Notes: generated from the sequence alone by a model not told the origin. A DNA stretch of 8,440 nucleotides from Modestobacter sp. (GCA_025963425.1 JAOPUQ010000227.1:1-8440); one strand, 5' to 3'; counted from the stretch's first letter, positions 1-6,305 are shown. A program made the numbers and translations.

Positions 1-1849
1 CCGTCCCCAGCGCATCGCGGTATCGGCGCACGGTGCCCGGGGCTGCCGCGCGGGCGTCCCGGACGGCCAGCTCGGCGCGGTCCAGCGCCTCCCGCTCGGT
101 CAGCCCGGCGACCAGTGGGACCAGGCCGACGGCGGCGGTGAGGTCGACCAGCCCGAAGTCGGTGACCAGGGGCTGCTCGATCACCGACAGGCAGCGGGCG
201 GCGACCTTGTCGGCCTCCGCGCGGGTGCCCAGGGCGATCACGCTGAAGGACTCGGCCCCCAGCCGGGCCACCTGGTCCTCGCTGCGCAGCGTCGCGCGCA
301 GCCGGCGGGCGATCTCCTGCAGCGCGAGGTCCGCGACGTCCCCGCCGACGTGCTCACGGGACTCGTGCAGACCCTGCACCTCGAACACCAGCAGAGAGGC
401 CCCGCCGTCGTCCTGCTCGTCGGTGCCGGGCACCTCCGCGCCGGCCCACTCGCCGAGCGCGGCCAGCTGGGCGGCCCGGTTGGGCAGCCCGGTCAGCGGG
501 TCGGTGAAGGCGATGGAGTGGAGCTCGTCCTCCCGGTCCAGCCGGGCGGTGATGTCGCGGCAGTGCAGCACGAGGGCGCGGACGTCGGCGTCGGCCCGCA
601 GGTCGCTGACACCGGCCTCCAGCACGCGCCAGCTGCCCCCGGCTGCGGGCAGCCGGAAGGTGCGCAGGCCGGTGAGCCCGGCGGCGGCGTCGGCGGTCAG
701 CCAGCTGGAGACGGCATCCGCGTCGTCCGGGTGCACCACCGCGGGCAGCGGGCGGCCGACCAGCCCGGTGCCGGCGGCGAGCGCGGAGTCCTCCAGGGCG
801 GCAGCGGCCCAGGTGACCACCAGTCCGCCGTCCAGGATGAGCACCGCGTCGCTGCTGGAGCGGACCAGCGACCGGAAGTAGGCCTCGCTGTCCCGCAGCC
901 GCGCCGCCACGCCCCACTCGTCGCGGGCGGTCACCACCCGGTGGACGGCGGTGAGACACAGGCAGGCCAGCATCGCGACCGCGGACGTCGGGGTGGGCGA
1001 GGCGCCCAGCAGTGCGGAGCCCAGGAACATCAGGGCGGCCACGACCATGACCAGGTGCGGCAGCAGCTGGCCGGCCTCGCCCAGCCGCGCGGCGCGGCGC
1101 GAGGGCGTCCGGACCGCATCCGGTCGGGCGTCGACGCGCACGGCCAGGCAGACCAGCACGAGGCTGACGAGCTGGGCACCACGCACGGTCACCAGCAGCG
1201 TGGTCAGGTGCCCGTCCTCGGCCACCACCGCCAGACCGTGCGTCGCCGCCTGGGTGCCGGCGGCGAGCAGCAGCAGCGCGCCGGCGGTCCGCCGGGACCC
1301 CGTCGAGGCGGACACCAGGACGAGCAGGGCGGACAGTGCGAGCGCCGTCATCAGGCAGGACAGCTCGATGGCGACCCGGTCGGCGGCCCCGGCGGGCGAC
1401 CGGGTCAGCACCGGTCCGACGACCAGGACCTGGCCCAGCACCACGGCGGCGGCGAAGAAGAGCGCGGTCTCGGTGACCAGGCGGGCGCCGCCCCGGCGCA
1501 GCTGCGCCCGGGTGAGCAGGGTCAGGACGGCGACGATGGCGATCAGCACGGCCGGCAGCCGCACCAGCACCCGGGTGGGGTCGAACAGGCCGATCTCCGT
1601 ACCGGGCGACAGCAGTCCGGCCGCGGCGTTGGTGACCAGGCCGAGGGCCAGGGCCAGCGCCATCAGCGTCCAGCCCCGCAGCCACTGACCGCTGCGCCGG
1701 CCGGCGCGCCACAGCAAGGCCGCGGTGCCCAGGGCGGTGACCAGCAGCAGCAGATCGGCCGCCAGCGGAACAGCACCGCCGGCCGCGCCGGTCAGCACCG
1801 GGACGGCCAGCAGCCACCCTCCGGGTACGCCTCGGCGCTCGTGGTCCAC
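1..1849 (-). CDS. Membrane-anchored PAS-GGDEF signalling protein (3' part outside window)
   Basis: The frame is open from the GTG at 1849 down to position 2, giving about 616 residues with no stop, so the C-terminus lies beyond the left edge. Residues about 12-315 are a run of nine or ten hydrophobic segments (for example around MALALALGLV and FFAAAVVLGQVLVVG). A PAS-like domain follows at about 318-440 (SEAYFRSLVRSSSDAVLILDG), then a GGDEF domain from about 443, with the hallmark DPLTGLPNR at 450-458. The GGDEF signature itself reads GAESF (531-535), so the catalytic and metal-binding residues are largely lost. Diguanylate cyclase activity is therefore doubtful. In this family such degenerate domains often precede an EAL phosphodiesterase domain, which would lie outside the window (inference). 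The start is uncertain: GTG 1849 has no Shine-Dalgarno sequence, but no better in-frame start lies upstream, and GTG 1798 is the next choice. The likely role is sensing at the membrane linked to c-di-GMP signalling. Confidence 0.85.
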   Translation of the reverse strand, partial: MDHERRGVPGGWLLAVPVLTGAAGGAVPLAADLLLLVTALGTAALLWRAGRRSGQWLRGWTLMALALALGLVTNAAAGLLSPGTEIGLFDPTRVLVRLPAVLIAIVAVLTLLTRAQLRRGGARLVTETALFFAAAVVLGQVLVVGPVLTRSPAGAADRVAIELSCLMTALALSALLVLVSASTGSRRTAGALLLLAAGTQAATHGLAVVAEDGHLTTLLVTVRGAQLVSLVLVCLAVRVDARPDAVRTPSRRAARLGEAGQLLPHLVMVVAALMFLGSALLGASPTPTSAVAMLACLCLTAVHRVVTARDEWGVAARLRDSEAYFRSLVRSSSDAVLILDGGLVVTWAAAALEDSALAAGTGLVGRPLPAVVHPDDADAVSSWLTADAAAGLTGLRTFRLPAAGGSWRVLEAGVSDLRADADVRALVLHCRDITARLDREDELHSIAFTDPLTGLPNRAAQLAALGEWAGAEVPGTDEQDDGGASLLVFEVQGLHESREHVGGDVADLALQEIARRLRATLRSEDQVARLGAESFSVIALGTRAEADKVAARCLSVIEQPLVTDFGLVDLTAAVGLVPLVAGLTEREALDRAELAVRDARAAAPGTVRRYRDALGT

Positions 1850-1893
1850 ACCCGGGTTGTCGGCCGCACGGGCGACATGCCCAAGGCAGGCCG

Positions 1894-1925
1894 GGCGGCC
1901 CTCACCCGTTCGGGCGAGGGCCGCC
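1894..1925 (-). terminator. Strong hairpin downstream of ilvD, probable terminator
   Basis: Read on the minus strand, the arm GGCGGCCCTCGCCCG is followed by AA and then CGGGTGAGGGCCGCC. This is a 15-bp stem in which the only non-Watson-Crick position is a G-U wobble in RNA. It begins 8 nt after the ilvD stop codon at 1934-1936. There is no U-tract after it, which is common for actinobacterial terminators. It lies between ilvD and the signalling gene on the same strand, so it should separate their transcription. A role as an RNA-stabilising 3' end is equally possible. Confidence 0.7.
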
Positions 1926-1933
1926 GGGGGCGG

Positions 1934-3646
1934 TCAGCCGCAGATCGCGCCCTGGGCCGCCGAGCCGACCAGCTTGGCGTACTTGCCGAGCACACCCCGG
2001 GTGTAGCGCGGGGTGGGCGGCGCCCAGCCCTCGGCCCGCCGGGCCAGCTCGGCCTCGTCGACCAGCAGGTCCAGCGTGCGGGCCGCCAGGTCGAGGCGGA
2101 TCTGGTCACCGTCGCGCACGAACGCGATCGGCCCGCCGTCCATGGCCTCGGGCGCGATGTGCCCGACGCAGAGCCCGGTGGTGCCCCCGGAGAAGCGCCC
2201 GTCGGTCAGCAACAGGACGTCCTTGCCCAGCCCGGCGCCCTTGATCGCGCCGGTGACGGCCAGCATCTCGCGCATGCCCGGCCCGCCCCTGGGCCCCTCG
2301 TACCGGATCACCAGGACGTCACCGGGGTTCAGCGTCCCCTCGGTGACCGCGTCCATGGCGCCCTGCTCGCCGTCGAAGACCCGGGCGGTGCCCTCGAAGA
2401 CGTCGGCGTCGAAGCCGGCGGACTTGACCACGGCGCCCTCGGGCGCCAGCGAGCCGCGCAGGATGCTCAGCCCGCCGGTCTTGTGGATCGGGTCGGCCAT
2501 CGCGTGGATGATCGCGCCGTCGGGGTCCGGCGGGGCCATCTCGGCGAGGTTCTCGGCCAGCGTCTTCCCGGTGACGGTGAGCGCATCGCCGTGCAGCAGG
2601 CCGGCGTCCAGCAGCGCGCGCATGACCACCGGCACACCGCCGATCCGGTCGACGTCGGTCATGACGAAGCGGCCGAAGGGCTTGACGTCGGCCAGGTGCG
2701 GCGTTCGGTCGCCGATCCGGTTGAAGTCGTCCAGGGTCAGGTCGACGTCGGCCTCGTGCGCGATCGCCAGCAGGTGCAGCACCGCGTTGGTCGAGCCGCC
2801 GAGCGCCATGGCCACCGTGATGGCGTTCTCGAAGGCCTGCTTGGTCATGATCTGCCGGGCGGTGATGCCCTTGCGGAGCAGGTTGACCACGGCTTCGCCG
2901 GAGGCGATCGCGATGGCGTCCCGGCGGGCGTCCGGCGCCGGCGGCGCGGCGCTGCCGGGCAGGGCCATCCCGAGAGCCTCGGCGACGCTCGCCATCGTGT
3001 TGGCGGTGTACATGCCCCCGCACGAGCCCATGCCCGGGCAGGCGGCCTTCTCGATGGCGGTGAGCTCGTCGCGGGTGATCTTGCCGGCGGCGCAGGCGCC
3101 GACGCCCTCGAACACGTCGATGAGCGTGAGGTCGCGGTCCCCGAGCTTGCCGGGCAGCGTCGATCCCGAGTAGACGAAGACGCTGGCCAGGTCCAAGCGC
3201 GCCGCGGCCATCAGCATGCCCGGGAGTGACTTGTCGCAGCCGGCGAGAAGCACGGAGCCGTCGAGCCGCTCGGCGAACATCACCGTCTCGACCGAGTCGG
3301 CGATGACCTCGCGGGAGACCAGCGACGCGCGCATGCCCTCATGGCCCATGGAGATGCCGTCGGAGACGGAGATCGTGCCGAACTCCAGCGGGTAGCCCCC
3401 GGCGGCGTGCACGCCCTCCTTGGCCCGCTTCGCCAGCCGGTCCAGCGAGAGGTTGCACGGGGTGATCTCGTTCCAGGACGAGGCCACGCCGATCTGCGGC
3501 TTCACCCAGTCGTCGTCGCCCATGCCGACGGCGCGGAGCATCGCGCGGGCCGGGGCCTTGGCGTCACCGTCGGTGACGTCTCGGCTGCGGGGCTTCAGGT
3601 CGGCGGTGCCGCTGTCGGCGGCGGGGCGGTCCTCGACGGTCGTCAC
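1934..3646 (-). CDS. ilvD: Dihydroxy-acid dehydratase IlvD
   Basis: A 570-residue protein, the normal family length, covering the whole IlvD/Edd fold. It dehydrates 2,3-dihydroxy-isovalerate and 2,3-dihydroxy-3-methylvalerate to the 2-oxo acids of valine/leucine and isoleucine synthesis, in the cytoplasm. Three cysteines sit where the family binds its Fe-S cluster: C64 (ITPCN), C137 (AGCDKSLPG) and C209 (ACPGMGSCGGMYTANTM, 202-218), with spacings of 73 and 72. K139 matches the carbamylated metal-ligand lysine, and D96, D138 and E450 fit the Mg ligands. The C-terminal GRFSGGTTG motif (483-491) carries the catalytic serine S486. The start chosen is GTG 3646. The frame stays open upstream to 4093, but that stretch is low-complexity and would lie over the divergent PH gene. 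GTG 3646 has no Shine-Dalgarno sequence and is preceded 8 nt away by TAGCAT, suggesting a leaderless mRNA. No other ilv gene is adjacent within the window. Confidence 0.97.
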   Translation of the reverse strand: MTTVEDRPAADSGTADLKPRSRDVTDGDAKAPARAMLRAVGMGDDDWVKPQIGVASSWNEITPCNLSLDRLAKRAKEGVHAAGGYPLEFGTISVSDGISMGHEGMRASLVSREVIADSVETVMFAERLDGSVLLAGCDKSLPGMLMAAARLDLASVFVYSGSTLPGKLGDRDLTLIDVFEGVGACAAGKITRDELTAIEKAACPGMGSCGGMYTANTMASVAEALGMALPGSAAPPAPDARRDAIAIASGEAVVNLLRKGITARQIMTKQAFENAITVAMALGGSTNAVLHLLAIAHEADVDLTLDDFNRIGDRTPHLADVKPFGRFVMTDVDRIGGVPVVMRALLDAGLLHGDALTVTGKTLAENLAEMAPPDPDGAIIHAMADPIHKTGGLSILRGSLAPEGAVVKSAGFDADVFEGTARVFDGEQGAMDAVTEGTLNPGDVLVIRYEGPRGGPGMREMLAVTGAIKGAGLGKDVLLLTDGRFSGGTTGLCVGHIAPEAMDGGPIAFVRDGDQIRLDLAARTLDLLVDEAELARRAEGWAPPTPRYTRGVLGKYAKLVGSAAQGAICG

Positions 3647-3654
3647 GTCCAGGA

Positions 3655-3660
3655 ATGCTA
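3655..3660 (-). promoter_or_regulatory. Probable -10 element of ilvD (leaderless start)
   Basis: On the minus strand TAGCAT fits the actinobacterial TANNNT -10 consensus. It is followed by exactly 8 nt (TCCTGGAC) and then the GTG start of ilvD, so transcription would begin at or next to the first base of the start codon. No purine-rich ribosome binding site is present. No convincing -35 hexamer is visible; the 17-bp position holds GACGCA. This is inferred from pattern only. Confidence 0.5.
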
Positions 3661-3668
3661 GGCCCGTC

Positions 3669-3721
3669 CTCCGCACCTGCGTCCCGGACCCCGGGGACCG
3701 GGTGGGCCGCCCGGTGCGGAG
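3669..3721. repeat. Inverted repeats in the ilvD / PH-gene divergent promoter region, possible operator
   Basis: CTCCGCACC (3669-3677) and GGTGCGGAG (3713-3721) form a perfect 9-bp inverted repeat. Each arm lies 23-31 bases upstream of its own start codon (3646 on minus, 3744 on plus), so the dyad centre at 3695 is exactly midway between the two starts. Between the arms is a second near-palindrome at 3683-3702, CCCGG-A-CCCC/GGGG-A-CCGGG, with one symmetric mismatch pair. Each 9-bp arm would lie between the -10 and -35 regions of its promoter. A regulator-binding site is possible, but no regulator is encoded nearby. Confidence 0.4.
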
Positions 3722-3730
3722 CCGGCCTGG

Positions 3731-3736
3731 GAACAT
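3731..3736 (+). promoter_or_regulatory. Weak -10-like element of the PH-domain gene
   Basis: GAACAT matches the second and last conserved positions of TANNNT. It lies 7 nt (CGGCGCC) before the GTG at 3744. There is no clear Shine-Dalgarno sequence, so a leaderless transcript is plausible. This is the weakest of the four promoters proposed here, and the call leans on the matching geometry of the other three. Confidence 0.3.
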
Positions 3737-3743
3737 CGGCGCC

Positions 3744-4142
3744 GTGACAGTCGTCCGCATGCGGGTTCCCCGGACTTCACTCCTCGCCGTCGTCCTGCTC
3801 ACCCTCTGCGTCCTCCCCGCGGCCGCCGCCGCGCCGGCGGCGGCGCTGCTGTTCCTGCTCCCGGCCCTGGCGGCCGCGTGGGTGCTGCGGGTGGGGGTGG
3901 ACGTCGACGCCGAGGGCATCACCGCCCGTTCGCTGCTGCGCCGGCGGTCGGTTCCCTGGGAGCGGCTGGCCGGCCTGCGGGTGGGGCGGCGCAGGGAGCT
4001 GTGGCTGGTCACCACCACCGGCACGCAGGTGCGGCTGCCCGGGATGCGCGCCCGCGACCTGCCCCGGCTGGCCGCGGCCTCCGGTGGCCGCATCCCGGAC
4101 CCCGAGGGCTCAGGCGCGGGCCCGGCCGGGCCGGCTCAGTAG
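3744..4142 (+). CDS. Small PH-domain membrane protein, CFP-6-like
   Basis: A 132-residue protein. Two hydrophobic segments (about 12-26 and 30-48, rich in Leu and Ala) form a membrane hairpin. They are followed by a compact bacterial PH-type domain of about 70 residues, with landmarks VDVDAEGITARSLL (52-65), VPWERLAGLRV (70-80), QVRLPG (95-100) and ASGGRIPDP (112-120). The pattern, including the final SGGR-P-P, matches my recollection of the M. tuberculosis low-molecular-weight antigen CFP-6 (Rv3004), whose function is unknown. GTG 3744 is preferred because a -10-like element precedes it by 7 nt; ATG 3759 (127 aa) is an alternative. The frame is also open upstream to an ATG at 3420, but that part lies over ilvD and is rejected. 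The last 7 bp overlap the end of the convergent dehydrogenase gene. The tail after residue 120 is Gly/Ala/Pro-rich. Confidence 0.88.
   Translation: MTVVRMRVPRTSLLAVVLLTLCVLPAAAAAPAAALLFLLPALAAAWVLRVGVDVDAEGITARSLLRRRSVPWERLAGLRVGRRRELWLVTTTGTQVRLPGMRARDLPRLAAASGGRIPDPEGSGAGPAGPAQ
4119..4132. repeat. 14-bp perfect palindrome at the convergent gene ends
   Basis: GGCCCGGCCGGGCC is its own reverse complement. It lies inside the last codons of the PH gene and just past the stop of the convergent dehydrogenase gene at 4136-4138. It could fold as a 5-bp stem with a GGCC loop on either transcript and so act as a bidirectional terminator. In DNA this GC-rich, a palindrome of this length carries limited weight. 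Confidence 0.3.
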
Positions 4143-5095
4143 TCGCCGACGACGTTGCGCAGCGGCTCCCCCGCCAGCACCCGGCCCAGCTGATCGGTGA
4201 CCGCCGCGGTGGCCCGGGCGTTGGTGTCGGGCACGTCGCCGGCGACGTGCGGGGTGAGCAGCAGCCCCGGCGCCGACCACAGCGGGTGCCCGTCGGGCAG
4301 CGGCTCGGGGTCGGTGACGTCCAGCGCGGCCCGCAGCCGGCCCGACCGCAGCTCGGCCAGCAGCGCGTCGGTGTCCACGACCACCCCGCGGGCGGCGTTG
4401 ACCAGCAGCGCGTCGTCGGCCATGGCGGCCAGGAAGTCGGCGTCGACCAGGCGCGTGGTCGCCGGCGTCACCGGGACGACCACGACGACCACGTCGGCGT
4501 CGGGCAGCAGGGCGGGCAGCTCGTCGGTGCCGCGCACGCCCTCGCGCGCCGTCCGGGCCACGTACGTCAGCTCGACGTCGAAGCCGGCGAGCATCGCCCC
4601 GATGGTGCGGCCGATGTCCCCCGCGCCCACGACCAGCACCCGGGCGCCGATCAGCGAGTGCTCGGTGCGCGGCGCCCAGCGGCCGGCGTCCTGCTGGCGG
4701 GTGAAGTGCGGGATGCCGCGCTGGGCGGCCAGCAGCGCGGTCACCGCCCACTCGGCGGTGGCGGGGGTGTGGGCACCCCGGGCGTTGCACAGCACGACGC
4801 CCTCGGGCAGCCGGCCGACGAACTTCTCGGCGCCGGCGCTCATCAGCTGGACCAGGCGCAGCCGGGGCAGCCCGGCCAGCAGGTCCGCGGGGAGCTCGGC
4901 GCCGCCGCGGGGCACGAGCACCTGCGCCGAGGCGGCCTCCCCCGTCGGTGCGCCGTCGGCCGGGTCGTAGCGGTGGGCCCGCACCCGGGGCGAGAGCGCC
5001 TCGACGGCCTCCACGAGGGCGCGGGAGGGCACGAGCACGTGCAGCGTCTCGTCGGGGGTCAGGTCCAGGCGGGGTGCGGTGCTGGCATCGGGCAC
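4136..5095 (-). CDS. D-2-hydroxyacid dehydrogenase (glyoxylate/hydroxypyruvate reductase-like)
   Basis: A 319-residue cytoplasmic NAD(P)-dependent oxidoreductase that interconverts 2-oxo acids and D-2-hydroxy acids. The substrate-binding loop around SAGAE (86-90) and the NARG segment (104-107) precede the Rossmann fold motif GAGDIG (157-162). The catalytic trio is R236 (NAARG), E264 (DPEP) and H283 (TPHVAG). R181 follows the second Rossmann strand (TYVARTAR), where NAD-preferring members have an acidic residue, so NADP(H) preference is likely (inference). At this length it lacks the ACT and intervening domains of long SerA enzymes, so I do not call it phosphoglycerate dehydrogenase. The exact substrate is unknown. 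The start chosen is GTG 5095, preceded 8 nt away by TAGGGT. An upstream ATG at 5203 would add a low-complexity stretch lying over the divergent lipoprotein gene. Confidence 0.9.
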   Translation of the reverse strand: MPDASTAPRLDLTPDETLHVLVPSRALVEAVEALSPRVRAHRYDPADGAPTGEAASAQVLVPRGGAELPADLLAGLPRLRLVQLMSAGAEKFVGRLPEGVVLCNARGAHTPATAEWAVTALLAAQRGIPHFTRQQDAGRWAPRTEHSLIGARVLVVGAGDIGRTIGAMLAGFDVELTYVARTAREGVRGTDELPALLPDADVVVVVVPVTPATTRLVDADFLAAMADDALLVNAARGVVVDTDALLAELRSGRLRAALDVTDPEPLPDGHPLWSAPGLLLTPHVAGDVPDTNARATAAVTDQLGRVLAGEPLRNVVGDY

Positions 5096-5103
5096 GGCTG
5101 CCG

Positions 5104-5109
5104 ACCCTA
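5104..5109 (-). promoter_or_regulatory. Probable -10 element of the D-2-hydroxyacid dehydrogenase gene
   Basis: TAGGGT on the minus strand fits TANNNT and is separated from the GTG start at 5095 by 8 nt (CGGCAGCC). This is the same arrangement as in front of ilvD. No Shine-Dalgarno sequence and no convincing -35 hexamer are seen. A leaderless transcript is inferred. Confidence 0.5.
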
Positions 5110-5125
5110 GGCGCGGTCCCGCACG

Positions 5126-5131
5126 TACTGT
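5126..5131 (+). promoter_or_regulatory. Probable -10 element of the LppZ-like lipoprotein gene
   Basis: TACTGT fits TANNNT and lies 7 nt (GGCCGGG) before the GTG at 5139. This position supports GTG 5139 over the in-frame GTG at 5130, which would fall inside the hexamer. The -10 of the divergent dehydrogenase gene is only 16 bp away (5104-5109), so the two promoters must overlap and RNA polymerase binding should be mutually exclusive (inference). Confidence 0.5.
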
Positions 5132-5138
5132 GGCCGGG

Positions 5139-6284
5139 GTGGGACGGCGGACGGCGGCACGCGGCACCGGGCTGGCCGCGGCCCTGGTGGGGTGCCTGCT
5201 CACCGTGGCCTGCGGCAGCGGCTACTCCCCCTCCGGGCCCTTCCGCGACCTCCCGCAGGGCGCTCCCCCCGAGGTCGCGCCGCCCACCGGCTCCGCGCCG
5301 GCACCCGTGCCCGGCGACCCGTCCACCCCGGGCAGCAGCGACCAGCAGGCCGGCGACCCGAACGTCGTCGCCACCGGGCTGACCGTGCCGACCGGCCTGG
5401 TCGTGCTGCCCGACGGGACGGCGGTGGTCGGGGAACGGGACTCCGGCCGGTTGCTGCAGGTGTTCCCCGACCGCTCGCCGGCCCGCGAGCTGATGACCGT
5501 CCCGGGCGTCGACACCGCCGGCAACGGCGGGCTCCTCGGCCTGGCGCTGTCGCCCACGTTCGCCGAGGACGGGCTGTACTACGCCTACGTCTCCACCGCC
5601 ACCGACAACCGGGTGGTGCGCTTCCCCGTGGGGGGCACGCCCAACCCGGTGCTGACCGGCATCCCGCGCGGCGAGGAGCACAACGGCGGCGGCCTGCTCT
5701 TCGGCGCCGACGGCACGCTGTACGTGGGCACCGGCGACACCGGCGACCCGGCGATGGCCGCCGACCCCGCGTCGCTGGCCGGCAAGGTGCTGGCGGTGGA
5801 CGTCTTCGGGCAGCCCGCCGGCGCCGGCCCGGTGTTCAGCCGTGGCCACAGCGACGTGACCGCCCTGTGCTCCGGCGGCGACGAGCGCGTCTTCGCCGCC
5901 GACGACCTCCTGACCGGCCCGGACGAGTTCGACGCGCTGGTCCCCGGCGGCGATCAGGGGCCGGCCGGCATCCCGCCGGTGCTGACGGTGCCCGAGGACG
6001 CCGGGCTCGCCGGGTGCGCGGTGTCGGGCCCCTACGTCTTCCTCGGTGGGCTGACCGGCCGCAAGGTCCTGGTGACCGAACTGGACGGCACCGGCGCCCC
6101 GACCGGCGACCCGACCGACTTCCTGGCCGACCGGTACGGCCGACTGCGCACGGTGGTGCTCGACCCGACCGGCGCGCTGTGGGTCACCACGTCGAACAAG
6201 GACGGCGCGGGCGCCCCGGCGCCCGACGACGACAGGGTGCTGCGGGTGCTCCCGCCGTCGTCGGCCGCCGACTCGCCGCTGTAG
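5139..6284 (+). CDS. LppZ-like lipoprotein with PQQ sugar-dehydrogenase-type beta-propeller
   Basis: A 381-residue secreted lipoprotein. The N-terminus has RR at 3-4, a hydrophobic stretch (12-24) and a lipobox-like LTVAC ending at C25, followed by a Ser/Gly/Pro-rich linker to about residue 72. The rest (75-375) resembles the six-bladed propeller of soluble glucose/sorbosone dehydrogenases, with HNGGGLLFGADGTLYVGTGD at 181-200. H181 matches the catalytic His of that family, and GRLR (334-337) matches the Arg-x-Arg that contacts PQQ. However, the family's GHRNPQGL is GHSDVTAL here (236-243), and the PQQ-contacting Lys region reads GLTGRK (304-309), so cofactor binding is doubtful. The pattern NGGLLGLALSPT (129-140), DNRVVR (156-161) and a cysteine pair C244/C293 agree with my recollection of M. 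tuberculosis LppZ (Rv3006). The earlier cysteine in LVGC (residue 19) is an alternative lipidation site. The gene is convergent with gatB, 8 bp apart. Confidence 0.88.
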   Translation: MGRRTAARGTGLAAALVGCLLTVACGSGYSPSGPFRDLPQGAPPEVAPPTGSAPAPVPGDPSTPGSSDQQAGDPNVVATGLTVPTGLVVLPDGTAVVGERDSGRLLQVFPDRSPARELMTVPGVDTAGNGGLLGLALSPTFAEDGLYYAYVSTATDNRVVRFPVGGTPNPVLTGIPRGEEHNGGGLLFGADGTLYVGTGDTGDPAMAADPASLAGKVLAVDVFGQPAGAGPVFSRGHSDVTALCSGGDERVFAADDLLTGPDEFDALVPGGDQGPAGIPPVLTVPEDAGLAGCAVSGPYVFLGGLTGRKVLVTELDGTGAPTGDPTDFLADRYGRLRTVVLDPTGALWVTTSNKDGAGAPAPDDDRVLRVLPPSSAADSPL

Positions 6285-6290
6285 CCGCCG

Positions 6291-6305
6291 GCTCAGGAGC
6301 TGAGC
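6291..6305. repeat. Short inverted repeat at the lipoprotein / gatB convergent junction
   Basis: GCTCAG (6291-6296), a 3-base loop and CTGAGC (6300-6305) form a 6-bp perfect hairpin that spans the gatB stop codon. It is the only visible candidate for a terminator between the two convergent genes, whose ends are 8 bp apart. There is no U-tract on either strand, so the evidence is weak. Confidence 0.25.

Noticed and set aside
354..1817. A 487-codon minus-strand frame in the signalling gene region
   Set aside because: It is one frame off the PAS-GGDEF reading and is Arg/Gly/Pro-rich. The other frame shows membrane helices, PAS and DPLTGLPNR, so that one is real.
350..3229. A 959-codon open frame on the plus strand across the signalling gene and ilvD
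   Set aside because: It is antisense to two genes with clear family motifs, and its product is low-complexity (Gly, Gln, His, Arg, Ala) with no recognisable domain. Long antisense frames are expected in DNA this GC-rich, where stop codons are rare.
3647..4093. Upstream extension of ilvD to an ATG at 4093 (719 residues)
   Set aside because: The extra residues are low-complexity, unlike any IlvD N-terminus, and lie antisense to the PH gene. GTG 3646 gives the normal length.
5113..5122. Small GCGG/CCGC dyad between the dehydrogenase and lipoprotein promoters
   Set aside because: There are only 4 bp per arm, which is unremarkable at this GC content.
5079..5138. Earlier start of the lipoprotein at ATG 5079 (401 residues)
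   Set aside because: It would put 20 hydrophilic residues before the signal peptide, overlap the divergent dehydrogenase start, and include the predicted promoter.
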